The notes under the pieces: model-generated
The model's database searches: none
What the model was told of the DNA's origin: nothing
The model's input: only the letters and a program-made list of their open reading frames with translations
DNA from: Mucilaginibacter sp.
GTDB taxonomy: Bacteria > Bacteroidota > Bacteroidia > Sphingobacteriales > Sphingobacteriaceae
Direction of reading: 5' to 3'
DNA length: 36,145 nucleotides
Assembly: GCA_028287895.1 (NCBI GenBank)
Contig: JAQBOV010000099.1
Coordinates: forward strand, 1 to 36,145
Program-made: the position numbers and the translations under genes
Shown: piece after piece, positions 24,338 through 31,952 of the stretch
Layout: each line of letters opens with the position of its first letter
Position numbering within the stretch: the first letter of the stretch is position 1

Positions 24338-25738
24338 TCAATCGTGTAATGGCTTTAATTTGATGCTCCGGTAATTCACTTCAAAACCATGATCCTGTAA
24401 TAACAGATGTCCTTGCTTGGCTTCTCCGAAATTTTTCCAGACCACAAATTTGCTGATGGCTACCAGGTCTTTAAACTCCTTTGATCCGCGTTCGTACTCC
24501 AGCACTTTTACACCATTCAGGTAATGCTCCACATGGTTATTGGGATAAACAATTATTCTGCCGGTGTTCCATGCTCCGATTGGACGGATAAAACGATCCT
24601 GTTTATGAGCAGGGATCAGATCATACAAAGAGGCCAGGGTACGGTCTCCATTTCTTCCTAATTTAGCATCAGGGTGTACTTTGTCGTCTAATACCTGGTA
24701 CTCCAGTCCTATTGCTGAACCTTTGGTATCCTCATTGAGCGTCACAAAATATTTTACACCGCTGTTAGCGCCACGGCTCATTTTAAATTCAAACGACAGG
24801 TCAAAAGCGCCGAATTCTTCTTTGGTTACAATGTCGCCTACGTTGGCCGCTTCACCGCCTTTAGAGCCCAGGATAGTCATCGTACCATTGCTTACTATCC
24901 AGCCATTCGGTTTTTCAGGAAAAGCATCCATATTGGCGCCAATCCATCCCGTATTGGTTTTACCATCAAAAAGCAAGCGCCATCCATCTTTTTTTTCATA
25001 ATCGGTAAGGTGGTTGGACAGATAATTAACTACATACACACCATCGGCGAAAGGTGCTGGCTTCAAATTAGCACTTTGTATGCGGATGTTTTTAAAGTAG
25101 ATCTTCTTACCCGCCTGGCCTGCACTGCCTATCCCATGCACCTGCAAACCAATGAAACCTTTGCTGTCAACCGTATCCACCATATAAGCTGCTGCCATAC
25201 CATTTACCCATGTTTTAATAGAATTGCCTATACATTCGATGCGGTAATGATTCCATTCACCTGCTTTAAAAGCGGTTTTTGCTTTAGCATTTAATTCCAG
25301 GGGGTAAAGCCAGTCCCGGCGCCCCTCATCATAAATACCACCGCTCCATTTACGGTCTGAGGGGTCTACCTCTACCTGGCGGCCATAAACCTTACCGGCG
25401 CCATTATTTCCATTAGGGTCAAAATGACTGCGGGTTTGCACACCGGAATTGGTTTGGGGGCTTTCTACTTTAATATCCAGTTCCAGGATAAAGTTGCCAT
25501 ATTCTTTTTCTGTTACAAGAAAAGAATTGGGCGAGTTTGCTACCGTGGTGCCTATGATCGCTCCGCTTTCAACTGTATAGGTCGCTTTTCCTGTGGCTTG
25601 TTTCCAGCCTTTTAAAGTCTTACCATCAAAGAGGCTGGTCCAACCTGTTTTAGACTGCGCTTGTATTTTAGAAAAAGATGATGCAGAAAAAAATAGAATT
25701 GCTGCCAGGTACTTGCAAGTGTTTTTTGTGTTTCTCAT
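24338..25738 (-). CDS. Two-domain DUF1080 (3-keto-disaccharide hydrolase-like) protein, exported
   Basis: A 466-residue protein with a signal peptide ending near SKIQAQ. It has two DUF1080 beta-sandwich modules (LamG/GH16-like): the first begins WTSLFDGKTLKGWKQATG (about 35-225), the second WRLLFDGKTNTGWIGAN (about 250-465). Both keep the N-terminal LFDGK-x-x-x-x-W signature; conserved NSGVQTRSHF and NSGVKYFVTL carry the family's NSG motif. Members have been linked to cleavage of 3-keto-glycosides, which matches the GMC and Gfo/Idh neighbours. It acts in the periplasm or at the surface. A single-domain form is common, so the duplication is noteworthy. Its exact reaction is inferred. Confidence 0.87.
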   Translation of the reverse strand: MRNTKNTCKYLAAILFFSASSFSKIQAQSKTGWTSLFDGKTLKGWKQATGKATYTVESGAIIGTTVANSPNSFLVTEKEYGNFILELDIKVESPQTNSGVQTRSHFDPNGNNGAGKVYGRQVEVDPSDRKWSGGIYDEGRRDWLYPLELNAKAKTAFKAGEWNHYRIECIGNSIKTWVNGMAAAYMVDTVDSKGFIGLQVHGIGSAGQAGKKIYFKNIRIQSANLKPAPFADGVYVVNYLSNHLTDYEKKDGWRLLFDGKTNTGWIGANMDAFPEKPNGWIVSNGTMTILGSKGGEAANVGDIVTKEEFGAFDLSFEFKMSRGANSGVKYFVTLNEDTKGSAIGLEYQVLDDKVHPDAKLGRNGDRTLASLYDLIPAHKQDRFIRPIGAWNTGRIIVYPNNHVEHYLNGVKVLEYERGSKEFKDLVAISKFVVWKNFGEAKQGHLLLQDHGFEVNYRSIKLKPLHD

Positions 25739-25774
25739 TTCAGATAATTGGTTTGTGGATATGTAGGTCTGTTA

Positions 25775-27091
25775 TTAAATTATTTTCGGTTCCCAACCGG
25801 CCTGGTAAGTACGTCCCCACAACTTCATCGCCTGAGGACTATTGGTTATATATCCATTGTTCGGATCACAGTTTAAAGTGATGCCGGTACGCTGCGCAAT
25901 ATTGGCCAGGTGACAAAGCAGTACACTTTTGGAAGCCTCATCAACCGGCGAAGTAAGGTCGTTTTCGCCTCGTACCGCACCAACGAAATTTTTAAAATGA
26001 TAAAAGTCGAGGTTACCATTGGCGCTGGTCGTATTATTCGGATCAGGGGCCACTTCTGATTTTACTTCCTTCAGTACTTTATTCTTGATGTCCAATATCT
26101 TATAATCTCCGCCGCCCAAATTTACCAGGCTGCCTTTGGTGCCATAAATAATAAAGCCCCTGCTGCTGCCCTCAACCGGCAAATTATTGCAACTGCGGCT
26201 TTCCCAGGTAATGGTTCCTTTATCACCAAATTCAAAGCTGGCTACCTGGGTATCCGGCGTTTGCCAATCGTCTTTATAGGCATATCTTCCACCAGAGGAG
26301 GTAACTTTGGTGGGATAATCGACCCCTAAAAACCAGCGGCAGCAATCTATTTCGTGCGTGCCGTTATTACAAGCCTCCCCTGTTCCCCAGTGCCAAAACC
26401 AATGCCAGTTATAGTGTACCAAATTATCCTGATAATGCCTGCGTGGGGCTGGTCCCTGCCAAAGGTCAAAATCAAGCGTAGCAGGTACAGGTATTTGTTT
26501 ACCAATACCTATTGATTGCCGGTTATTGGTGTACCAGGCCTTTGCAAAATACACCTCGCCTATTGCGCCTTCTCTCACCTGTTTTACCGCATCGATCAGC
26601 GAGGGCATAGATCGGCGCTGATTACCCATCTGGATATGTTTGCCATATTTATGCAATGCCTGCCCTACCAACTCACCCTCGTGCGGGTTTTGTCCGCAGG
26701 GTTTTTCTACATACACATGCTTGCCATGCGAAGAACCTAATATAGCTGCCGGCGTGTGCCAGTGATCGGGAGCGGCCACTACTAAAGCGTCAAAATCCTT
26801 TCTTTCTACCAATTTTCTGATGTCATGTATTAACTCTGGTTTGCGCGGTGCATTCCTGAGCGCATCATAACCCTTTTTGATAGCCCCAGCTTCTACATCA
26901 CATATATAGGCTATTTCTACATTGGGTAACTGCGAAAAGCTATTGGCCAGATAACTACCCCGACTGTTCAATCCCATCACTCCCAGTAGCACTTTATTAC
27001 TTGGAGCAAGTTTACCGAATACCGGGAAATTAAGAATAGTCAGACCGGCCGTAGCCACAGAGGCGTCCCTGATAAATTTTCTGCGATGCAT
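25775..27091 (-). CDS. Gfo/Idh/MocA-family oxidoreductase with Tat-type signal
   Basis: A 438-residue protein. MHRRKFIRDASVATAGLTIL is a twin-arginine signal (RRKFI), so the protein is likely folded in the cytoplasm with its NAD(P) cofactor and then exported. The Rossmann fold begins KVLLGVMGLNSRGSYLA; the second motif is VYVEKPCGQNPHEG (EKP, cofactor/substrate Lys), with a C-terminal domain containing GTGEACNNGTHEIDCCRW (substrate region His). It is the first gene of the minus-strand run leading to DUF1080, GMC, ThuA and GH20. It may reduce or oxidise C3 of a sugar. The N-terminal Tat sequence makes an exported oxidoreductase working with the other keto-sugar enzymes likely. Confidence 0.87.
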   Translation of the reverse strand: MHRRKFIRDASVATAGLTILNFPVFGKLAPSNKVLLGVMGLNSRGSYLANSFSQLPNVEIAYICDVEAGAIKKGYDALRNAPRKPELIHDIRKLVERKDFDALVVAAPDHWHTPAAILGSSHGKHVYVEKPCGQNPHEGELVGQALHKYGKHIQMGNQRRSMPSLIDAVKQVREGAIGEVYFAKAWYTNNRQSIGIGKQIPVPATLDFDLWQGPAPRRHYQDNLVHYNWHWFWHWGTGEACNNGTHEIDCCRWFLGVDYPTKVTSSGGRYAYKDDWQTPDTQVASFEFGDKGTITWESRSCNNLPVEGSSRGFIIYGTKGSLVNLGGGDYKILDIKNKVLKEVKSEVAPDPNNTTSANGNLDFYHFKNFVGAVRGENDLTSPVDEASKSVLLCHLANIAQRTGITLNCDPNNGYITNSPQAMKLWGRTYQAGWEPKII

Positions 27092-27119
27092 ATTTTTTGG
27101 TTTTATTGGTTTTTAAAAT

Positions 27120-27127
27120 TAAAGATA
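27120..27127 (-). promoter_or_regulatory. Candidate -7 element of the keto-sugar locus
   Basis: The minus strand reads TATCTTTA, seven of eight matches to TANNTTTG, 28 nt before the Gfo/Idh start. No clear -33 box. The rest of the 305-bp divergent spacer (27092-27395) is GC-rich in its middle (27281-27302) but shows no gene, repeat or strong hairpin that I could support. Confidence 0.35.
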
Positions 27128-27368
27128 AATGTGTTAACCGGACAGTAATCTTTGTTAATTGTAACGAAGTTGTTATGATTGTGTTACGTGGCCGATCGAA
27201 CAGGAACCCCCAGGGGAGTTAAAGCCTGGAGAAAATTGTTTGTTCAATGTTTGCCTGCCGCCAGGTCCGCTATATAGGGCACGGTACCTTGGGGCGGGGC
27301 GGAATTTATATTTCTTTACTTTCCTGCAAAGCTTTTGCACCTATGGTACATTTTCCCAGGCAAGCTGG

Positions 27369-27376
27369 TATCTTTA
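27369..27376 (+). promoter_or_regulatory. Candidate -7 element of the MOSC gene
   Basis: TATCTTTA is a seven-of-eight TANNTTTG match, 19 nt before the start codon. Confidence 0.35.
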
Positions 27377-27395
27377 CTGAAAATATTGATTACCC

Positions 27396-28241
27396 ATGCT
27401 TCAGATCGCCAACCTGTATATTTATCCCATTAAATCGCTTGGCGGCATCGCATTAAATAAAGCCACTGTTACCGACAGGGGCTTTCGGTATGACCGCCGA
27501 TGGATGCTGGTTGATCACAACAATCTTTTTATTTCGCAGCGCCGGGTGCATCAGATGGCGTTGATGCGGCTGCAGATAACCGATCAGGGCATTGATGTGG
27601 ACTATCCGGTTAAAAACTCAGCTTTCAGCATACCTTTTCAGCCGCTCAAAAATGAATTTGCTGATGTTACCATCTGGGACGATACCTGCACAGGGCAATT
27701 TGTAAGCAATGAGGCTGATGCATGGTTCAGCAAGATGCTGGAAATAACGTGCAGGTTGGTATATATGCCTGATGCGACTGAGCGTATCGCCGACCGGCGT
27801 TATACCTGGCAGAACAACCTTACTTCGTTTTCTGATGCTTACCCGTTTCTAATCATAGGCCAGGCTTCATTGGATGACTTGAATATTCGCCTGAATGAAC
27901 CTTTACCGATGAACCGTTTCAGACCCAATATTGTATTTACAGGCGGTGCCCCCTTCCAGGAAGATACGATCCATACGTTAGTAATCGGCAATATTACCTT
28001 TCATGGAGTGAAATTATGCGCCCGGTGTATGATCACCACCATCGATCAGGGCACGGCCGGAAGAAATAAGGAGCCTTTAAAAACGCTGGCAGGTTATCGT
28101 TTGAGGGACCATAAAATATTCTTCGGGCAAAACCTGGTACATGAGGGCTTAGGCGAAATTGCAGTTGGTGATGTCATGGAGATTTTAAAACTCAACGATC
28201 AGGATAGATTTATAGTAACTGGAACTGAACCAAAAAATTAA
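27396..28241 (+). CDS. MOSC-domain protein, YcbX/mARC-like probable molybdoenzyme
   Basis: A 281-residue protein. The N-terminal MOSC_N beta-barrel (about 1-120) opens NLYIYPIKSLGGI and includes RGFRYDRRWMLVD. The MOSC domain has MNRFRPNIVFTGGAPFQED and CARCMITTIDQGTAG, matching the mARC/YcbX C-x-R-C-x-x-T-x-x-D; Cys211 is the expected Mo ligand, Cys208 its partner position. Such enzymes reduce N-hydroxylated compounds using a sulfido-free Moco. E. coli YcbX (about 369 residues) carries a C-terminal [2Fe-2S] domain; this protein lacks it, so a separate electron donor is needed. It is the only likely Moco user in the window. Confidence 0.83.
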   Translation: MLQIANLYIYPIKSLGGIALNKATVTDRGFRYDRRWMLVDHNNLFISQRRVHQMALMRLQITDQGIDVDYPVKNSAFSIPFQPLKNEFADVTIWDDTCTGQFVSNEADAWFSKMLEITCRLVYMPDATERIADRRYTWQNNLTSFSDAYPFLIIGQASLDDLNIRLNEPLPMNRFRPNIVFTGGAPFQEDTIHTLVIGNITFHGVKLCARCMITTIDQGTAGRNKEPLKTLAGYRLRDHKIFFGQNLVHEGLGEIAVGDVMEILKLNDQDRFIVTGTEPKN

Positions 28242-28343
28242 ATATTCCGCCATTTTCAAAATCTGAGATTTGGTTTTTAAATCGGTTTAAACACCAGCAG
28301 ATCAGCTTGTTTATGCCAGTTATCTAAACACCCCGGAGCATCT

Positions 28344-28372
28344 CTTTTTTAGTAAAAACGCCCTTTTTAGTA
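28344..28372. repeat. Short direct repeat CTTTTTTAGTA / CTTTTTAGTA
   Basis: Two near-identical A/T-rich words lie 18-19 bp apart in the 220-bp spacer before the small ORF, upstream of a TACTTTTTG-like box (28404-28412). They may be paired binding sites or chance in an AT-rich spacer. Confidence 0.25.
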
Positions 28373-28461
28373 TAAATAAAGCAGATTCCCATCGCTAAAA
28401 AACATACTTTTTGAAACTCTTCCCGGTAAAACACGTTAAAGGAGTAAATCAAATTGTTTGT

Positions 28462-28605
28462 ATGAAATCTATAGAAAATTTATTTAACTCCGTACTGAAA
28501 GCTGTGGGTGCGTTAGCCAATAATGATAGTATCTTCAAAAAAAGAAAAAGAACTCCTTTTAATCCAAAATTAACTTTAGGATTTAATTTTATTCAAGGCA
28601 GGTAA
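28462..28605 (+). CDS. Small basic hypothetical protein, 47 residues
   Basis: Not recognised. The product, starting MKSIENLFNSVLKAVGALA, has an amphipathic helix-like N-terminus and a basic tail (KKRKRTPFNPK). A good Shine-Dalgarno (AAAGGAG, 28437-28443) is 18 nt before the ATG, so translation may start earlier, at an ATT about 9 nt before it. A hairpin terminator 36 bp after the stop and a -7-like box before it favour a real transcript. A short leader RNA is an alternative. Confidence 0.35.
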   Translation: MKSIENLFNSVLKAVGALANNDSIFKKRKRTPFNPKLTLGFNFIQGR

Positions 28606-28640
28606 ACCTGCTTTCCTATATCACAATTCTTTAAACTACT

Positions 28641-28690
28641 ATATCATCATCAGTACGGTCTAATAAGCTGCCTGTGATGATATTTTTATT
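28641..28690 (+). terminator. Intrinsic terminator after the small ORF
   Basis: A 9-bp stem ATATCATCA/TGATGATAT (28641-28649 with 28675-28683), extended by three pairs across a bulge (CAG/CTG), is followed by TTTTTATTT. It ends any transcript of the 47-residue ORF before the SelT-like gene. Confidence 0.6.
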
Positions 28691-28721
28691 TATTAGCCGG
28701 TTGATTTTGTAAATTAGCCCG

Positions 28722-29000
28722 ATGAAACCCACCATTATCATTATATATTGTCCAAAATGTAACTGGCTGTTGCGTGCGGCTTATATGGCACAGGAATTTC
28801 TGACCACCTTTGCCGGTGAATTATATGCAGTAAGCCTTCAACCCAGTGAAACAGGTGGTCATTACAGTATTCGTGTGGATGATCATATCATTTATGACCA
28901 TAAAGAATGGGGCCGCTTTCCTGAAATAAAAGAACTAAAACAACTGGTACGTGATAAAATAAGCCCTGAAAAAAACCTCGGGCATTCTGAAAAAAAATAA
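28722..29000 (+). CDS. SelT/SelW/SelH-family thioredoxin-like protein (Cys form)
   Basis: A 92-residue protein starting MKPTIIIIYCPKCNW; the CxxC (Cys10, Cys13) occupies the place of Cys-x-x-Sec in selenoprotein W and its relatives. Later QEFLTTFAGELYAVSLQPSETGGHYSIRV fits the family. The C-terminal IYDHKEWGRFPEIKELKQLVRD is typical too. It probably acts in thiol redox reactions in the cytosol; no specific substrate is known. The start codon lies only four bases after a TAAATTAG box, so this too may be leaderless. Confidence 0.82.
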   Translation: MKPTIIIIYCPKCNWLLRAAYMAQEFLTTFAGELYAVSLQPSETGGHYSIRVDDHIIYDHKEWGRFPEIKELKQLVRDKISPEKNLGHSEKK

Positions 29001-29068
29001 AATACTTATATTTACATAGGGTCAATCCTAACCGCCCGGGGCAATTATATACACCTAATATATTTACT

Positions 29069-29076
29069 TATCTTTG
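29069..29076 (+). promoter_or_regulatory. Candidate -7 element of the Rrf2 gene
   Basis: TATCTTTG, a full match, 18 nt before the start codon. No convincing -33 box. Confidence 0.45.
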
Positions 29077-29094
29077 TGAGTTTTAATTTAAAAA

Positions 29095-29529
29095 ATGCTA
29101 TCCAAAAAAACTAAATACGCCATTAAGGCCCTGGTTGTACTGGGCAAAAATGCTGATAAGCCACCGATGCAGATCTCAAAGATCGCTGAAGAAGAACGTA
29201 TCCCAAAAAAGTTTCTTGAACAAATTCTTTTGGATCTGCGGAATGCGGGTTTCCTGTATAGCAAAAAGGGCGCAGGAGGTGGTTATAGCTTAAATAAAGA
29301 CCCTAAGGATATTTACCTGGTAAGTATCATGCGGATCACCGACGGTCCTATTGCCATGGTACCGTGCGCCAGTTTAAACTTTTACCATAAATGCGATGAA
29401 TGCAAATCAGAAACTACTTGCGGCATACGCGATGTATTTGTAGAGGTAAGAGACGTGACATTGAGGATACTGTCTGAAACCAGTATAGCCGATGTAATTG
29501 CCAGGGAAAACACGTTAATTAAAATTTAA
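29095..29529 (+). CDS. Rrf2-family transcription regulator with Cys-rich segment
   Basis: A 144-residue regulator. The winged HTH (about 1-75) has the canonical LSKKTKYAIKALVVLG, then IAEEERIPKKFLEQILLDLRNAG (recognition region) and SKKGAGGGYSL (wing). Cys91, 100, 103 and 109 lie in CASLNFYHKCDECKSETTCG; three-Cys sets in this region bind iron-sulfur clusters in IscR/NsrR, while CymR-type cysteine regulators lack them. It stands 329 bp upstream of, and parallel to, the sulfite reductase operon, whose promoter holds a 20-bp palindrome, so sulfur control is a natural hypothesis (inference). Confidence 0.88.
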   Translation: MLSKKTKYAIKALVVLGKNADKPPMQISKIAEEERIPKKFLEQILLDLRNAGFLYSKKGAGGGYSLNKDPKDIYLVSIMRITDGPIAMVPCASLNFYHKCDECKSETTCGIRDVFVEVRDVTLRILSETSIADVIARENTLIKI

Positions 29530-29649
29530 ATCCCCGGCTTTTTATAATTAACCTTTTTGAATAGCTGATCCCGCTGTCCGGTCAAAAAAACTGATCGGGA
29601 ATAAAAGCTTTTAAACAGATTCTGACGTATGTAATTTTACTGTAAAAGA

Positions 29650-29669
29650 AATATTTTTCTAAAAATATT
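29650..29669. promoter_or_regulatory. 20-bp perfect palindrome, candidate operator of the sulfate operon
   Basis: AATATTTTT and AAAAATATT (nine bases each) flank CT. It ends 23 bp before the -7 box TATATTTG, so it covers the -33 region of the leader promoter, a typical repressor position. The Rrf2 regulator upstream is the obvious candidate binder; autoregulation is not evident because no copy precedes its own gene. Confidence 0.5.
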
Positions 29670-29692
29670 CTACCTTTTCCCTAGACTATACA

Positions 29693-29700
29693 TATATTTG
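29693..29700 (+). promoter_or_regulatory. Candidate -7 element of the sulfate-assimilation leader
   Basis: TATATTTG, a full TANNTTTG match. Predicted transcription starts near 29704-29706, giving a leader of about 150 nt before the sulfite reductase gene. Confidence 0.45.
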
Positions 29701-29708
29701 GGGATTAA

Positions 29709-29783
29709 ATGAAAATAGTAAAACCTGCTAAAAACAAACTCTTGAACTATTGTTTTATCAAAAGCAATGTGTTGGGGCTGTAA
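29709..29783 (+). CDS. Possible 24-residue leader peptide
   Basis: An ATG three to five bases after the predicted transcription start opens a frame of 24 codons (MKIVKPAKNKLLNYCFIKSN and four more) ending at TAA 29781-29783. One Cys at position 15 is of interest for a sulfur operon, but one codon is weak evidence for attenuation. No Shine-Dalgarno. It may be a chance ORF in structured RNA. Confidence 0.25.
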   Translation: MKIVKPAKNKLLNYCFIKSNVLGL

Positions 29784-29806
29784 ATAGGTGTAAGTGATCA
29801 TATACG

Positions 29807-29838
29807 CCTCTTCAGCCAAAGCCGAAGAGGTTTTTTTA
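29807..29838 (+). terminator. Intrinsic terminator/attenuator directly before sulfite reductase
   Basis: The stem CCTCTTC/GAAGAGG (29807-29813 with 29824-29830) is extended by two G-C pairs past an A-C mismatch, with a CAAA loop, and is followed by seven T. It ends about 20 nt before the start codon and lies within the leader of the same operon, not after another gene (Rrf2 ends 280 bp earlier). A GGCTG at 29776-29780 can pair with CAGCC at 29813-29817 inside the hairpin, a possible antiterminator. Confidence 0.7.
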
Positions 29839-29858
29839 TAATAAATTAAAAGGAAGAT

Positions 29859-31952
29859 ATGCAAAGCTTCAGAACGGAATTGGAAAACCCAATAGTTGAA
29901 AGGGACATCATCGATCTTGAAAAAAAGATCAGGGCTTTCCGGGAAGGCAAAATACATGATGAAAAGTTCAGGAGCCTGCGCCTGGCCCGCGGTGTTTACG
30001 GTCAACGCCAGCCCGGCGTACAAATGGTACGTATTAAATTGCCTTTTGGTAAAGTTACCTTTAAGCAGTTGCTTCGTATCGCCGATGTATCGGACGAATA
30101 CGCCAGCCATAACCTGCATTTAACCACCCGCCAGGATATACAGATACATTATGTAAGCCTTGACCGTACGCCACAGTTATGGGCCGAGCTGGAACGTGAT
30201 GATATCACATTGCGTGAAGCCTGCGGTAACACGGTAAGGAATGTTACCGCCTCTGCTACTGCCGGTATCGATCCGAAAGAGCCTTTTGATGTATCGCCTT
30301 ATGCCCATGCAACTTTCGAGTTTTTTCTGCGCAATCCAATTTGCCAGGAAATGGGTCGTAAATTCAAAATATCATTTTCATCAAGTGACCAGGATACTGC
30401 GTTCTCCTACATCCATGATGTTGGTCTTATCCCTAAACTAAAGGATAATGGCGAGCGTGGTTTTAAAGTACTATTGGGGGGCGGACTGGGCGCACAACCG
30501 TTACTGGCCAGCATTGTTGAAGAATTTTTACCGGAAGATCAGCTGATCCCATATATCGAGTCTGTTATCCGTGTGTTTGACCGTTACGGCGAACGAAATA
30601 ACCGCAACAAGGCCCGCCTGAAATACCTGATACAAAAGATCGGACTTGATGAAGTATTGCGACTGGCGCGTGAAGAAAGAATAGCCAATAAGGTAAAAAC
30701 TTACCCCATCAATCGTGCTACGGTTGATACGCCTGTTTTACCAAGTGCAACAAGCTATGGGCAAGTTACCGTTACTAATCCTTTGCGTTATGAACAATGG
30801 CTGATCACCAATGTATTTGAGCAAAAGCAGAAAGGCTTTTATGGCGTGTATATTAAGGTACCTGTTGGTGATATACCTACTGATATTGCCCGCAAATTGG
30901 TGGACGCTGTCAGTCCTTACGCAGCTGATGAAATACGCATCACCCAAAACCAGGGACTGTTATTAAAATATGTCAAAAAAGAAGCATTACCTGCTTTGTA
31001 TAACAGATTAACGGAATTAGACCTATCTGCACCGGGTTTTGATAGCGTTGCCGATGTTACTACATGCCCCGGTACAGATACCTGTAATCTGGGTATATCA
31101 AATAGCATGACCTTGTCAAAGGTGCTGGAGGATGTGATCTATAATGAATATGAAGACCTGATATTCAACCGTGAGATAAAAATAAAGATCAGTGGCTGTA
31201 TGAATTCTTGCGGACAGCATGGTTTGGCCCATATTGGCTTCCATGGCAGTTCGCTTAAGGCCGGATTGAAGGTATTGCCTTCCGTACAGGTACTACTGGG
31301 CGGTGGCACAGTTGGCGATGGCGTTGGCCGCGCCGCTGAAAAAGTGATCAAAGTTCCTGCTAAAAGGGCAACCCATACATTAAGGGCTGTTCTGGACGAT
31401 TATAAACTGAACTCAATAGCTGAGGAAACCTTCCATAACTATTATGACAGGTTAGGTAAGGATTATTTCTACCAATTATTAAAACCATTGGCTGATCTGA
31501 CCACGCTTACCGACGATGAATTTGTAGATTGGGGGCATGAGGAAACTTTTGCTACCGCAATCGGTGTTGGTGAATGCGCCGGTGTTGTGATAGACCTGGT
31601 GGCAACATTGCTTTTTGAGGCTGATGAAAAATTGGGTTGGGCTAATGAATCATTTAGTAATGGCGCCTGGTCTGATGCCATATACCATTCCTATAACGTA
31701 TTGATCAGCTCGGCAAAAGCATTGTTACTGGACAAAAATATCAACAGCAGCACACAAGCAGGAATTATCCGCGAGTTTGATGCCCAATATGTCGATAAAG
31801 GTGAATTCAGTCTTGATGGTACCTTTAATGACCTTGTATTACAGATAAATAAAAATGAACCTTCAGAAGAATTTGCAAACGCATACCTGGGATCCGCAAA
31901 GAACTTTTTGGATCGTGTTAAAGTAAAAAGAGAGGCATTGGTACAATCATGA
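29859..31952 (+). CDS. Siroheme [4Fe-4S] sulfite reductase with C-terminal HEPN-like domain
   Basis: 697 residues. The N-terminal 545 residues form a ferredoxin-type nitrite/sulfite reductase: two parachute and two NIR_SIR halves. GVYGQRQPGVQMVRIK and HLTTRQDIQIHYV (first half), ACGNTVRNVTA (siroheme Arg), and the cluster/siroheme ligands TTCPGTDTCNLG (Cys403, Cys409) and SGCMNSCGQH (Cys447, Cys451) are visible. About 575-695 is all-helical and resembles a HEPN domain (SDAIYHSYNVLISSAKALLL). It reduces sulfite to sulfide in the cytosol; siroheme enzymes encoded next in the operon and CysH/D/N favour sulfite over nitrite. No NADPH flavoprotein is encoded, so the donor is probably ferredoxin. 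The RBS is AAAGGAAG, ten bases before ATG. Confidence 0.9.
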   Translation: MQSFRTELENPIVERDIIDLEKKIRAFREGKIHDEKFRSLRLARGVYGQRQPGVQMVRIKLPFGKVTFKQLLRIADVSDEYASHNLHLTTRQDIQIHYVSLDRTPQLWAELERDDITLREACGNTVRNVTASATAGIDPKEPFDVSPYAHATFEFFLRNPICQEMGRKFKISFSSSDQDTAFSYIHDVGLIPKLKDNGERGFKVLLGGGLGAQPLLASIVEEFLPEDQLIPYIESVIRVFDRYGERNNRNKARLKYLIQKIGLDEVLRLAREERIANKVKTYPINRATVDTPVLPSATSYGQVTVTNPLRYEQWLITNVFEQKQKGFYGVYIKVPVGDIPTDIARKLVDAVSPYAADEIRITQNQGLLLKYVKKEALPALYNRLTELDLSAPGFDSVADVTTCPGTDTCNLGISNSMTLSKVLEDVIYNEYEDLIFNREIKIKISGCMNSCGQHGLAHIGFHGSSLKAGLKVLPSVQVLLGGGTVGDGVGRAAEKVIKVPAKRATHTLRAVLDDYKLNSIAEETFHNYYDRLGKDYFYQLLKPLADLTTLTDDEFVDWGHEETFATAIGVGECAGVVIDLVATLLFEADEKLGWANESFSNGAWSDAIYHSYNVLISSAKALLLDKNINSSTQAGIIREFDAQYVDKGEFSLDGTFNDLVLQINKNEPSEEFANAYLGSAKNFLDRVKVKREALVQS

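Noticed and set aside
27247..27456. Short plus-strand frame across the spacer and MOSC start
   Set aside because: Its composition looks random and it overlaps the MOSC start in another frame.
29700..29858. SAM-I riboswitch in the sulfate leader
   Set aside because: The conserved core words of known SAM riboswitches are not present; only the terminator-like end is shared.
29670..30119. 149-codon minus-strand open frame across the leader and sulfite reductase start
   Set aside because: It overlaps the strongly supported leader and reductase start and has no recognisable domain or upstream signal.
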